From contig DHSK01000079.1 in NCBI GenBank assembly GCA_002408445.1, forward strand, positions 1-31,786: a DNA stretch of 31,786 nt, read 5' to 3'. Each line of letters starts with the position of its first letter. Within the stretch, counting starts at the first letter, position 1. Below the pieces are notes generated by a model. It saw only the letters and a program-made list of their open reading frames with translations. It did no database searches and was not told where the DNA came from. Origin of the DNA: Syntrophomonas sp. UBA5288. Lineage in GTDB: Bacteria > Bacillota > Syntrophomonadia > Syntrophomonadales > Syntrophomonadaceae. Positions 14,735 through 21,690 of this stretch are shown here, one piece after another. The position numbers were made by a program, and so were the translations under genes.

Positions 14735-15706
14735 TTTTACTATACTGTTGTATACAGCTAATGCATCGGTAATATTATACTGTTCCGAATGGTGATCCCC
14801 CTTCGCACCAGCTGAAATCAGAATATATTCTTGTTTACCCACTTGAGCGAGACTCGCGAGACATAGACCGGCCTCATCGGTATACCCAGTTTTTCCTCCT
14901 AAAAATTCCCCATCAATAATGTTTTGATGGTTGAGTTCTTCAAAAATGGTACTGTAAAAGGTTATCCCGTCGGGATGTTTATTAGTAGGCTGCGTGGAAT
15001 GGCGGGATGAAGTAAAAATTTCCCGGAAGGTATCATTTTGCAAAGTATAGCTTAGAAGAATAGCCATATCTTTTACTGTTGTATAATGGTTTTCATTCTG
15101 AAGTCCGGTTGAGTTCTCAAAATGTGTGTTATGCATGCTGAGATCTGCCGCTTTTTGATTCATCATCCCTACAAAGTCCTCCTCCGACCCTGCAATGTAA
15201 TCAGCCAGCCCAATACAAGACTCTGCCCCACTAGGAAGCAGAGCCCCATATAAAAGGTCAATTGCCCTTACATTCTCTCCCGGCTGGAAACCTGCCATAG
15301 ATGCATCTGCTTCCGACAGGCCTTGAAACACAGAATTGGTAAGTGTGATTTCTTTATTCAAATCAGTCAAGTTTTCTATGGCGACAATGGCTGTCATCAT
15401 TTTTGTTAAAGAAGCGGGATAGATTTCTTCTTCACTATTTTTCTGCATTAAAATGGTATGATCTTTTAAACGGATCAGGATCGCGTGAGGACTGTTCAGC
15501 CTGTCTGGCGATACAGCGACAGCAGAGTCATGTCCTATTTTCAATGGGGTTACCGACGTGGTTCTATAGTCAACGTATTTTTCAAATAAATGCTGGGCGA
15601 CAGGGGTAATGATGTATTTACATACAAAGACGACTATGACAGCCATCAGCAGAAATGACAGTAATATCCGTATTTTGGGCTTTTTCTTGCTTGCTTTTCG
15701 TACCAT
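14732..15706 (-). CDS. vanY: VanY-type D,D-carboxypeptidase of the serine (PBP, S11) class
   Basis: This 324-residue membrane-anchored D,D-carboxypeptidase has one N-terminal membrane segment (about 12-32), with the catalytic domain outside. The serine-type motifs are S99-L-T-K102 (nucleophile and base), S159-G-A in place of the usual SxN, and K272-T-G. It removes terminal D-Ala from precursors that escaped remodelling. It is a penicillin-binding-protein-like VanY, as in VanD-type clusters, not the Zn-dependent VanY of VanA/VanB. Ala for Asn in the second motif also occurs in clostridial S11 enzymes; its effect here is unknown. The start ATG has AAGGAG 9 nt upstream. It could also be read as a DacF-like housekeeping enzyme, but position and VanR box argue for VanY. 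Confidence 0.87.
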   Translation of the reverse strand: MVRKASKKKPKIRILLSFLLMAVIVVFVCKYIITPVAQHLFEKYVDYRTTSVTPLKIGHDSAVAVSPDRLNSPHAILIRLKDHTILMQKNSEEEIYPASLTKMMTAIVAIENLTDLNKEITLTNSVFQGLSEADASMAGFQPGENVRAIDLLYGALLPSGAESCIGLADYIAGSEEDFVGMMNQKAADLSMHNTHFENSTGLQNENHYTTVKDMAILLSYTLQNDTFREIFTSSRHSTQPTNKHPDGITFYSTIFEELNHQNIIDGEFLGGKTGYTDEAGLCLASLAQVGKQEYILISAGAKGDHHSEQYNITDALAVYNSIVK

Positions 15707-15732
15707 ATAAAACAGCTCCTTATTCTGTGCTG

Positions 15733-15793
15733 ATATTATTCAACCACAGAACAAGGAGCAATTTCGGAATTCCAACTTATGAATTTCTTAAGA
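15733..15793 (-). promoter_or_regulatory. vanY promoter with VanR box
   Basis: TCTTAAGAAATTCATAAG (minus strand, 15776-15793) is the best-conserved VanR box. A -10-like TAATAT lies at 15733-15738, with no good -35, and AAGGAGC precedes the vanY ATG. The arrangement matches those at vanR and vanH. Confidence 0.72.
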
Positions 15794-15802
15794 TTTCCTT
15801 AT
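15747..15802 (-). repeat. Right copy of the 56-bp direct repeat flanking the van locus
   Basis: It is the same orientation as, and 48/56 identical to, 9822-9877. It spans the VanR box and the sequence down to just upstream of the -10. It lies between vanY and the end of the alkyltransferase-like gene. The two copies bracket vanY to vanS exactly. Confidence 0.8.
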
Positions 15803-15803
15803 C

Positions 15804-16148
15804 TCAGCCAACAGGGGGACGTTCTTTTTGTTGGCACTCGGTGTTAAAAAATCTTTCACATTGCCAGCGGCATAAATCCATATCAACGCGGCCATCAGGC
15901 AGAAATGTAATGTCTTCGGTTTCAAGTATGGCTCTGCGCATATCTGCATAAAAACCGCCCGTAATAGTACCATCCTTCATGACGACCCTCTGCCAGGGCA
16001 AACCATCAGGGCAGCATCGCATGGCCCGCCCAACCTCTCGCGCCGCACGGGGCCGTCCAAGCATCCGCGCAATCTGACTGTAGGATACCACCTTCCCATA
16101 AGGTATTTGTTCTACAATGCCATATATCTGCTCATAAAACGGATTCAT
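15804..16148 (-). CDS. Alkyltransferase-like (ATL) DNA-binding protein
   Basis: This 114-residue protein has the MGMT DNA-binding fold: EQIPYGKVVSYSQIARMLGRPRAAREVGRAMRCCPDGLPWQRVV. In place of the alkyl-acceptor Cys of MGMT (PCHRV) it has Trp52 (PWQRV), the hallmark of ATL proteins. These bind O6-alkylguanine without repairing it and flag it to nucleotide excision repair. The last about 10 residues (QQKERPPVG) are encoded by a dispersed 29-bp hairpin repeat (15807-15835), so the C-terminus was remodelled by repeat insertion. The start is ATG 16148. It is not obviously linked to the van genes. Confidence 0.9.
   Translation of the reverse strand: MNPFYEQIYGIVEQIPYGKVVSYSQIARMLGRPRAAREVGRAMRCCPDGLPWQRVVMKDGTITGGFYADMRRAILETEDITFLPDGRVDMDLCRWQCERFFNTECQQKERPPVG
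15807..15835 (+). repeat. 29-bp palindromic dispersed repeat (GCCAACA stem, copy 1)
   Basis: GCCAACA ... TGTTGGC encloses GGGGGACGTTCTTTT. The same element with one mismatch occurs inverted at 26190-26218. It overlaps the 3' end of the ATL gene and shares the GGGAC-GTTCT core with the GAAGCAA-stem element. Confidence 0.85.
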
Positions 16149-16349
16149 GAATACCCTCCCGACTTAACTAGTTTTGAACCGCCATAGCGATGGAGATGCC
16201 GGCCATGACCAACACCGCAGTCAAAAGCGGAACCATGCCATGGTTGGTAGAAGACAGCCTCGGGGTTTCCCCCTTGTAGAAGCAAAGAGAAGCAAAGAGA
16301 AGCAAAGGGACGGTTCTTCTGCTTCCATGTACACCCGCCTACGGAGTTT
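16149..16349. other. Gene-free spacer with hairpin repeat
   Basis: This 200-bp spacer lies between the ATL and HIRAN genes. It contains the GAAGCAA-stem repeat described separately, and otherwise nothing I can assign. Confidence 0.5.
16279..16325 (+). repeat. 27-bp palindromic dispersed repeat (GAAGCAA stem, copy 1) with tandem leader
   Basis: Three tandem AGAAGCAAAG units (16279-16308) run into a hairpin, GAAGCAA-AGGGACGGTTCT-TCTGCTTC (16299-16325). The second copy is inverted at 19623-19649 and also carries an extra GAAGCAAG unit on the same side. The shared architecture suggests a mobile REP-like element. Confidence 0.85.
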
Positions 16350-16748
16350 TTACTCGTGCAGATAGACCCTAATGTCGATTTTCAACCAGTTGCCCTGCAT
16401 ACCTTTTGAGGCTATCCTCCCAAAGAGAAGTTTGCCCGCGTCCATAAGCCGCGAGAAAATCACATTATCCACTTTAGGCACATATCCGATTTTCACGCCG
16501 TCAGCATTCTTAATTGCAATCGCCCTATTATCATGTGGGTTGTCGGGTTCGCGGAAGAAATCGAGTTTGTCGTCAATGTTGAGGTGCGGCTCTAATTCTT
16601 CGATACCCTCAATGTAGCTTGTTCCCGCGATGTGGGTATCGAACAGGAAGATGTCTCTTTCAAATGGTTTAGGGATATCCATTTTGCCACCTTTGCCGTG
16701 AAGGAGACTAACCAGACCGGTACCTTCACTTTTTATCAGTTCACCCAT
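16350..16748 (-). CDS. HIRAN-domain protein
   Basis: This 132-residue protein has a HIRAN domain at about 35-130. The motif FDTHIAGTSYIEGIEELEPHL...DKLDFFREPDNPHDNRAIAIKNADGVKIGYVPKVDN is typical. HIRAN domains recognise 3' DNA ends or damaged/stalled-replication DNA in eukaryotic helicases; bacterial stand-alone versions are poorly studied and often lie with repair or defence genes. It begins 4 nt after the stop of the ADP-ribosylglycohydrolase fusion, with GAGGTGA overlapping that stop, so the two are made together. No enzymatic domain is present. Confidence 0.85.
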   Translation of the reverse strand: MGELIKSEGTGLVSLLHGKGGKMDIPKPFERDIFLFDTHIAGTSYIEGIEELEPHLNIDDKLDFFREPDNPHDNRAIAIKNADGVKIGYVPKVDNVIFSRLMDAGKLLFGRIASKGMQGNWLKIDIRVYLHE

Positions 16749-16752
16749 ATTC

Positions 16753-19125
16753 TCACCTCAGCATTTCCTCAATCTTTGCCGTATAAGCGACAAGCGTTTC
16801 GTTTAGTTGCTTAATGCTTGCTTCAAGTTCAGCTTTTCGAGTCTCTATCTTTTCGGGGCTCTGAACGAGTGATTTCATCGTATACGGGTGCTCCGATTTT
16901 ATCTCTGCTATCCTGTCTTTGACGATTTGGAGCAGCTTGGAAAGACGCTCTTTTTCATTTATCAACTGAGATATTACGTCTGGCTTCTCTTCGGGCAGGG
17001 CGGGTTCGTTAACCATTGCGCTGATTATGCGGAGTCCGTTAATGTCACCATTTTCGTATGCGGTCACTGCATTTTGAAACAACTGAATCTTTGCTTCGCT
17101 CAGATTAGGGTGAATATCAGGGTGCAAAGACTTCACTATAGCTCGGTACAACTTTTTCAGTTCGCGGGTCTCTTCCTCGGATAGCGTTTCGCAGTGGCTC
17201 CGCTCAAGTGCGGCGTTCATCTTGTCGATCTGCTCATTCAATTTTGCCTGATATTCAGCAAATTCGACATCGAGAAGCTCCTCAATTTTAGAGAGAACGA
17301 CTTTTTCCTGGCGGTTCTTTTTTGCCTGTATCAGTTCGGCTTTTCGTTTCAACCGCAGAATCGCACATTCAATCTCATAAGCCTTATATTCAAGCCCGCC
17401 GATGGCGAGCATATATGCCATTTCAATGTTTTTACATTCCACATAGAGAAGTTCGTCTCGTTCAAGAACAAGCATGGAAAATTCCGTGCGGAGTTTTTCT
17501 ACAGAAGCTTTAAGATTTTCAAAATTTGGAAAAGGAACAACGACTGATACTTGTTGGACATCGTTTTGCTCCTCGTCTTCTTCGTTGATTCCAAATAATT
17601 CAAGTAGGGCATTCCAGTTTTCTGGGTATGTATTATCACCTCCGCTGGAGATGACTGTGCCGTCATCGTATGTGATGTTTAGATTCCATTGCTCTCCGTC
17701 GCAAATTTGCATTTCACCTTCTTGCGGATAACTCGACAGCCAATATTCAAAGTGCATCCTGTCCAGTGTTCTGCGGACGAATTCTATATCATTATTCTCA
17801 TAAACCTTCATCTTAGTATCATCGTAATTAAGAATGCTCAAAGAGAATTTTGCGGTCTCGTCAGTAAGAAGTACACGATAGGTGTTATATCCCCCCATCC
17901 CGCCGAGTTCAAGTTCGACCTCAGTTATCTGCCGCGGTTTTTTTTGCCAGTCGATATCTTTTAGACGCTTCAACCATTTCAACATTGCACCGGAGCGGAA
18001 ATACTTAACTATCACACCGTTACCGAAGTGGTCGTTTCGAAATGCTGATGTTATTAAAGCAAGAACCTGTTTTGCATTCAGGTCATCTACGCTTTTGGCA
18101 GTTATTTGGTCGTAGTTTAAGGCTATACCCATTTCGGAGAGAACCTCACCGTAATTTGTGCATGGGAATTCTGAATAAATCCACTCAGACTCAAACTCAC
18201 TATAAGGGAAATAGTCCCAAAACGGTACGGTGTAGTCGTCAATCATCGTGCGGTCAGAAAGCCTGCCGATGTACTTCGTAAGCACTCTAAACTGCTCACC
18301 GTTCAGCGGTGAAAAAGCATTCCACTCATCATAAATCGTCCGAAGCTCATCGTCCAGATAGGTGAGAGCTTTTTCCTTTATATCCTCCGGCACACCATAG
18401 TACGCTTCGGCAATTGCGCCGGTAATTGCCGCAATGGTATCGCTGTCGCCACCGAGGGAGATGGCAATACGGATAGAATCCTCAAAAGAAGTTGATTCAA
18501 AGAAGCATTCAAGCGCCTGCGGAACGGTCTCTTGGCAAGTCTCGTTGAAGCAATAAGTCGCTCGAATATCGTCAATCTTGAAATCCAGCGGATAGTAGTC
18601 GCGAGCGATGCGCTCGCGGATTTCAATTTTTAGTGCACCATTCCGCGCCATATATATTGCTACGGCTGTTGCCGTTGCGCCTTTTATGCCTTCATTATGG
18701 TCGTGAGTGACTGCTGTCACAGTTTCAGCAAGGTGTTCAACTTCCCACTCTGACTGTGCAACGAATCCCACAGGGCTTACTCTCATTGCCGCTCCGTTGC
18801 CGTAGCTGTTATATGGGTTGGGGTCATCGCTAAAAACCCACTTGTAAAACATACCGTCAAATCCGCAGTTTGGATACTTGCGCCCAATTTCCTGCATATA
18901 CTTCACAGTTAGATCGGAGAGGCGAGCATGAAAGTCATGGTCGTAGCAACGATTTGACTGTTTCTCAATTTTCATCGCTTCCATTATTGCTTTAGCGACA
19001 GCAAGGGTCATTATGCTGTCGTCGGTTGCGAAGCAGCCTTCGGCGAACAGATCAAATTTCTTGTTCCTGTGGTTATTGAATTCGAAACGCGACCCTACAA
19101 TATCGCCGATGATTGCTCCAAGCAT
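16753..19125 (-). CDS. ADP-ribosylglycohydrolase fused to a middle region, coiled coil and J-domain-like segment
   Basis: This is a 790-residue multi-domain protein. Residues 1-255 are an ADP-ribosyl-glycohydrolase of the DraG/ARH family, with metal-binding T34-D-D-S37, the THDHNEG segment near 140 and GGDSDT (225-230), so it should be active in removing ADP-ribose. Residues about 290-520 are an uncharacterised region (TDETAKFSLSILNYDD..., WNLNITYDDGTVISSGGDNTYPENWNALLELFGI). Residues about 530-650 are charged and coiled-coil rich. At about 650-700, LKKLYRAIVKSLHPDIHPNLSEAK is a J-domain-like helix pair with an HPD motif at 668-670, and a final coiled coil ends the protein. The full combination is unusual for an ARH enzyme. 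It is coupled to the HIRAN gene, suggesting reversal of ADP-ribosylation on DNA or on a chaperone client. Confidence 0.85.
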   Translation of the reverse strand: MLGAIIGDIVGSRFEFNNHRNKKFDLFAEGCFATDDSIMTLAVAKAIMEAMKIEKQSNRCYDHDFHARLSDLTVKYMQEIGRKYPNCGFDGMFYKWVFSDDPNPYNSYGNGAAMRVSPVGFVAQSEWEVEHLAETVTAVTHDHNEGIKGATATAVAIYMARNGALKIEIRERIARDYYPLDFKIDDIRATYCFNETCQETVPQALECFFESTSFEDSIRIAISLGGDSDTIAAITGAIAEAYYGVPEDIKEKALTYLDDELRTIYDEWNAFSPLNGEQFRVLTKYIGRLSDRTMIDDYTVPFWDYFPYSEFESEWIYSEFPCTNYGEVLSEMGIALNYDQITAKSVDDLNAKQVLALITSAFRNDHFGNGVIVKYFRSGAMLKWLKRLKDIDWQKKPRQITEVELELGGMGGYNTYRVLLTDETAKFSLSILNYDDTKMKVYENNDIEFVRRTLDRMHFEYWLSSYPQEGEMQICDGEQWNLNITYDDGTVISSGGDNTYPENWNALLELFGINEEDEEQNDVQQVSVVVPFPNFENLKASVEKLRTEFSMLVLERDELLYVECKNIEMAYMLAIGGLEYKAYEIECAILRLKRKAELIQAKKNRQEKVVLSKIEELLDVEFAEYQAKLNEQIDKMNAALERSHCETLSEEETRELKKLYRAIVKSLHPDIHPNLSEAKIQLFQNAVTAYENGDINGLRIISAMVNEPALPEEKPDVISQLINEKERLSKLLQIVKDRIAEIKSEHPYTMKSLVQSPEKIETRKAELEASIKQLNETLVAYTAKIEEMLR

Positions 19126-19197
19126 AGTATCCCTCCTATATTAACGCCTGAACGCTTGCGTCCAGCTGTAACAAGTTAATGAAAGAGATCTCCACAC

Positions 19198-19491
19198 TTA
19201 CCCCATCATCAGAATACTTTCAGACAATCCGGTTCCCAAGTACGTTTTTTTATCTGTCTTCCCATCGGATATGCTTTTTGTCGGTTCGGACTCCAGTTCC
19301 AGCAATTCCTCAATGGAGAGTCCGAGTGCCTTGGACAGCTTGGAAAGCGTTCCTGCTCCACACCGGTCGAGCTGTGGTTTCCCAGAATAAATATCTGCGA
19401 GAGTCGCCCATGGAATCCCGCTGATTTTTGATAAACGATAGCGGGACATCTTCATATCCTGCATAAGCTGTTGTATGGTCATTTTCGTCAC
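19198..19491 (-). CDS. XRE-family HTH regulator
   Basis: This 97-residue protein has an N-terminal Cro/C1-type HTH: MTIQQLMQDMKMSRYRLSKISGIPWATLADIYSGK...LDRCGAGTLSKLSKALGLSIEELLELE. It is followed by a short polar tail (about 68-97) of unknown role. This HTH subfamily is widespread in Clostridia beside accessory genes. It lies upstream of, and in the same direction as, the ADP-ribosylglycohydrolase fusion (72 bp gap), so it may control it. No palindrome is obvious in the gap. Confidence 0.82.
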   Translation of the reverse strand: MTKMTIQQLMQDMKMSRYRLSKISGIPWATLADIYSGKPQLDRCGAGTLSKLSKALGLSIEELLELESEPTKSISDGKTDKKTYLGTGLSESILMMG

Positions 19492-19622
19492 CCACGCTCA
19501 TTGCATCGGTGTTCCGATATAATGTCAAGACATGCTGAAATAGTCGGCACTGCCAAGAATAAAGCCATCAGACCTTTGTCTGAGAATTTTATTTTTGGCA
19601 ACATTCATGTATCACTGGCAGG

Positions 19623-19649
19623 GAAGCAAGAGAACCGTCCCCTTGCTTC
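19623..19649 (-). repeat. 27-bp palindromic dispersed repeat (GAAGCAA stem, copy 2)
   Basis: It is the inverted copy of 16299-16325. The minus strand reads GAAGCAAGGGGACGGTTCTC then TTGCTTC, with three mismatches to copy 1. It is flanked at 19650-19664 by a further GAAGCAAG unit. It lies directly after the toxin gene's 3' end and could act as its terminator. Confidence 0.85.
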
Positions 19650-19663
19650 TGCCCTTGCTTCTG

Positions 19664-19975
19664 CTATATTAAATTACGATATTCTCTTCTGCCGTCCACA
19701 ATAGCGTATATAATAACGGTTTTTTCTTCCTGAATAAATTTATAAAATACAAGATGCCTTTCAACTATTATTACTCTATAACCTTGTTTTTTCAAAATTG
19801 AATATCTTGGTATGCTTCCTGATTCTGGGAAATCTTGTAGACGATTGATTGCAGTTTCAATTTTCCCGAGATAGTCCAATGCAATATCTACATCACTTGA
19901 ATCATCTGCTATATAGAATATGATTTCACGAAGCTGCTCCTCTGCCTTATCCGTTCTCAGAATTCTATACTTCAT
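19664..19975 (-). CDS. ParE/RelE-superfamily toxin
   Basis: This 103-residue toxin has the RelE/ParE fold signature: MKYRILRTDKAEEQLREIIFYIADDSSDVDIALDYLGKIETAINRLQDFPESGS, then YRVIIVERHLVFYKFIQEEKTVIIYAIVDGRREYRNLI. The pattern RxxDxAExQLxEIxxYIA and DGRREYRNLI is closer to ParE-type (gyrase-directed) than to ribosome-dependent RelE, but the target cannot be decided from sequence. It overlaps the antitoxin stop by 4 bp (ATGA), the normal antitoxin-first order. Confidence 0.92.
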   Translation of the reverse strand: MKYRILRTDKAEEQLREIIFYIADDSSDVDIALDYLGKIETAINRLQDFPESGSIPRYSILKKQGYRVIIVERHLVFYKFIQEEKTVIIYAIVDGRREYRNLI

Positions 19976-20250
19976 CCATTCTTCCTTTCCAATAAAGATG
20001 CACGAAGTTCCTCAAACGAATCCTTTATCGGCGCCACTCGTCCAGATTTGACATCATCATCAGCTTCTGCAAGCGTTCTCAACAATTCCAATTCTGATTT
20101 CATCTGATAATAATCCTGCAGTCCAAGAACTGCTGTATCACCTCGTCCATTTACGGTAATAATAACTGCATTCCTGGTTTCTCTGCACTGCTTGGATATT
20201 TCACTATAATGGTTTCTTAAATCCGCTGATGGTCTAATTGTCGCTTCCAT
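19972..20250 (-). CDS. Phd/YefM-family antitoxin
   Basis: This 92-residue antitoxin (MEATIRPSADLRNHYSEISKQCRETRNAVIITVNGRGDTAVLGLQDYYQMKSELELL) has the Phd/YefM DNA-binding N-terminus and a charged C-terminal tail that would wrap the toxin. The start is ATG 20250, with AGAGGTG upstream; an in-frame reading to 20274 runs into the operator. It should repress its own promoter through the palindrome at 20275-20307. Confidence 0.92.
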   Translation of the reverse strand: MEATIRPSADLRNHYSEISKQCRETRNAVIITVNGRGDTAVLGLQDYYQMKSELELLRTLAEADDDVKSGRVAPIKDSFEELRASLLERKNG

Positions 20251-20274
20251 GGTATCACCTCTTTTTAGCATCAT

Positions 20275-20307
20275 ATATAGTCATACCGTATCATGATATG
20301 ACTATAT
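20275..20307 (-). promoter_or_regulatory. Palindromic operator of the toxin-antitoxin operon
   Basis: Perfect 11-bp arms, ATATAGTCATA (20275-20285) and TATGACTATAT (20297-20307), with an 11-bp spacer lie immediately upstream of the antitoxin gene. This is the usual position of a Phd/YefM operator. Confidence 0.8.
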
Positions 20308-20415
20308 CGTCAAGTAATTGTCCCTGTAATTATTGATAACGAAGCAGGCATTATCCGATCAATTCGTTTATAAGTATCTAAATTACAAGACTTTTGCATA
20401 ATATCTAGATACTGA

Positions 20416-20456
20416 AAAAGGGGATTAGAAAGTCAGAAAAACCACTTTCCCCCCAT
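20416..20456 (-). terminator. Terminator after the pRiA4b ORF-3-like gene
   Basis: In the minus direction GGGGGGAAAGT pairs imperfectly with ACTTTCTAATCCCC, followed by TTTTT. It lies about 65 bp after the 20522 stop. Confidence 0.6.
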
Positions 20457-20521
20457 TTTGTCGAATTAATAAATGCCGTCTAAAGATGGTATCCCCTTGA
20501 CGGAAAAATTACCCTTTATCG

Positions 20522-21571
20522 CTACAAGATCCTTGTGCTGGCAATCTTCTTTTCACTCCATCCCAAGCTCTTTGCCCAAGTACGAGCCCCATCCCGTTCT
20601 CTTCTGTCTTTGCATTCGTAAACAGTCTCTAAAAAATCGGCAAACCCACTTAATCCGCCCACATCATCAAGTAAAAATACTCCGTCCTTATGGATGCAGA
20701 CCGGTCTGTGCTCATGCAGCACGATATAATTTGCATCAGCAATCTCTTCCTGTGAAACAAGCCCGCTGGCCAGCAAATCTCTGCAATCATCTTCCTTAGT
20801 AAGGGTGATCGTCCAATTATCCCCAAAATCATAGTTATAAATAAGTTCCCTGGTCACGGGAAAAAGCCTTTTTTCGTCAAGCATTTCATTTGGGCTGGCC
20901 AGCACCTTACTTACTTCAAGCCGTTCCAACAAATCTTCCGTTCCAGCCTCTATGGTAATAGATGAATTCATTTCTTCAAGAGTCAGCTCAATCAAAGGAG
21001 CCTGGCGCAGGATTTTAATTTCCCTGCCCCCATCCTTTTTAGTCCGATCTATGTAATCGTGAAAGGACTCCCTGACATCAAGCAGCTTAAAATGATCCAT
21101 GAGTTGCTCCACATCTCTTTTCGCAAATTCAGGATACTCCAGCTCCCCGCCGTAAGAATATGGTCCTGTATATTTCTTTTTAAGCCATGCGTTAAAATTG
21201 CCTTTTTCATAGTCATCGTCCCAGAAAATATCTTCCTCCGACTCGGACGGCGGCTGGAATAAAACCCCTACTAAATCCGCCCAGCCTTTTACGGTACCTC
21301 CGGTCAGTTTTTGATACACTTCTTCCGGCAGGCGAAAACAGCGCAAATGTGAGTTTTGCCAGCCATAAAGTTTTTGAATCGCATAGTGCAGGTTATGAAG
21401 CGGCATATCGGATGGTATCAGAATATCCCTGCATATGGTCTCTCCCGTTGAAGATTCCCCGTATCGTTTAAGCATTCTTTTTTGATCTTCCGTCAGGAAC
21501 TCACTTTTCAGCTCCAAATGAAGATGAACCGGTGTAATTTCATTTTGATTACTTCTTATTTTGTCTTTCAT
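20522..21571 (-). CDS. Plasmid pRiA4b ORF-3 family protein
   Basis: This 349-residue protein has the pRiA4b ORF-3-like fold in two parts. The N-terminal part (VHLHLELK...CRDILIPSDMPLHNLHYAIQKLYGWQNSHLRCFRLPE) and the C-terminal part (ELIYNYDFGDNWTITLTKEDD...VCIHKDGVFLLDDVGG) carry the family's YxYDFGDxW motif. The two are separated by a helical insert (about 130-240). The family is common on plasmids and near mobile elements; no biochemical function is established. It stands alone, between the toxin-antitoxin pair and the PLD-like/helical pair. Confidence 0.85.
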   Translation of the reverse strand: MKDKIRSNQNEITPVHLHLELKSEFLTEDQKRMLKRYGESSTGETICRDILIPSDMPLHNLHYAIQKLYGWQNSHLRCFRLPEEVYQKLTGGTVKGWADLVGVLFQPPSESEEDIFWDDDYEKGNFNAWLKKKYTGPYSYGGELEYPEFAKRDVEQLMDHFKLLDVRESFHDYIDRTKKDGGREIKILRQAPLIELTLEEMNSSITIEAGTEDLLERLEVSKVLASPNEMLDEKRLFPVTRELIYNYDFGDNWTITLTKEDDCRDLLASGLVSQEEIADANYIVLHEHRPVCIHKDGVFLLDDVGGLSGFADFLETVYECKDRRERDGARTWAKSLGWSEKKIASTRIL

Positions 21572-21690
21572 CTTGGCCCCTCCTTACAGATCATATTGAT
21601 CGTCTGTTTTTAGAGTGGTTTCTGCTTTAAAGCACAACTAGTTGTTCAACTGCTTTGTGAGCCTGTTTTTGTTTTACCTCTGCGGACCCA

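Noticed and set aside
14732..15706. Zn-dependent VanY carboxypeptidase
   Set aside because: The protein has SxxK and KTG serine-PBP motifs and lacks the SxHxxGxAxD zinc motif.
15804..16148. Active methylguanine-DNA methyltransferase
   Set aside because: The acceptor Cys is Trp52 in PWQRV, so the protein cannot accept an alkyl group.
16279..16325. CRISPR-like tandem repeat
   Set aside because: The units are 10 bp with no spacers and lead into a hairpin; there are no cas genes.
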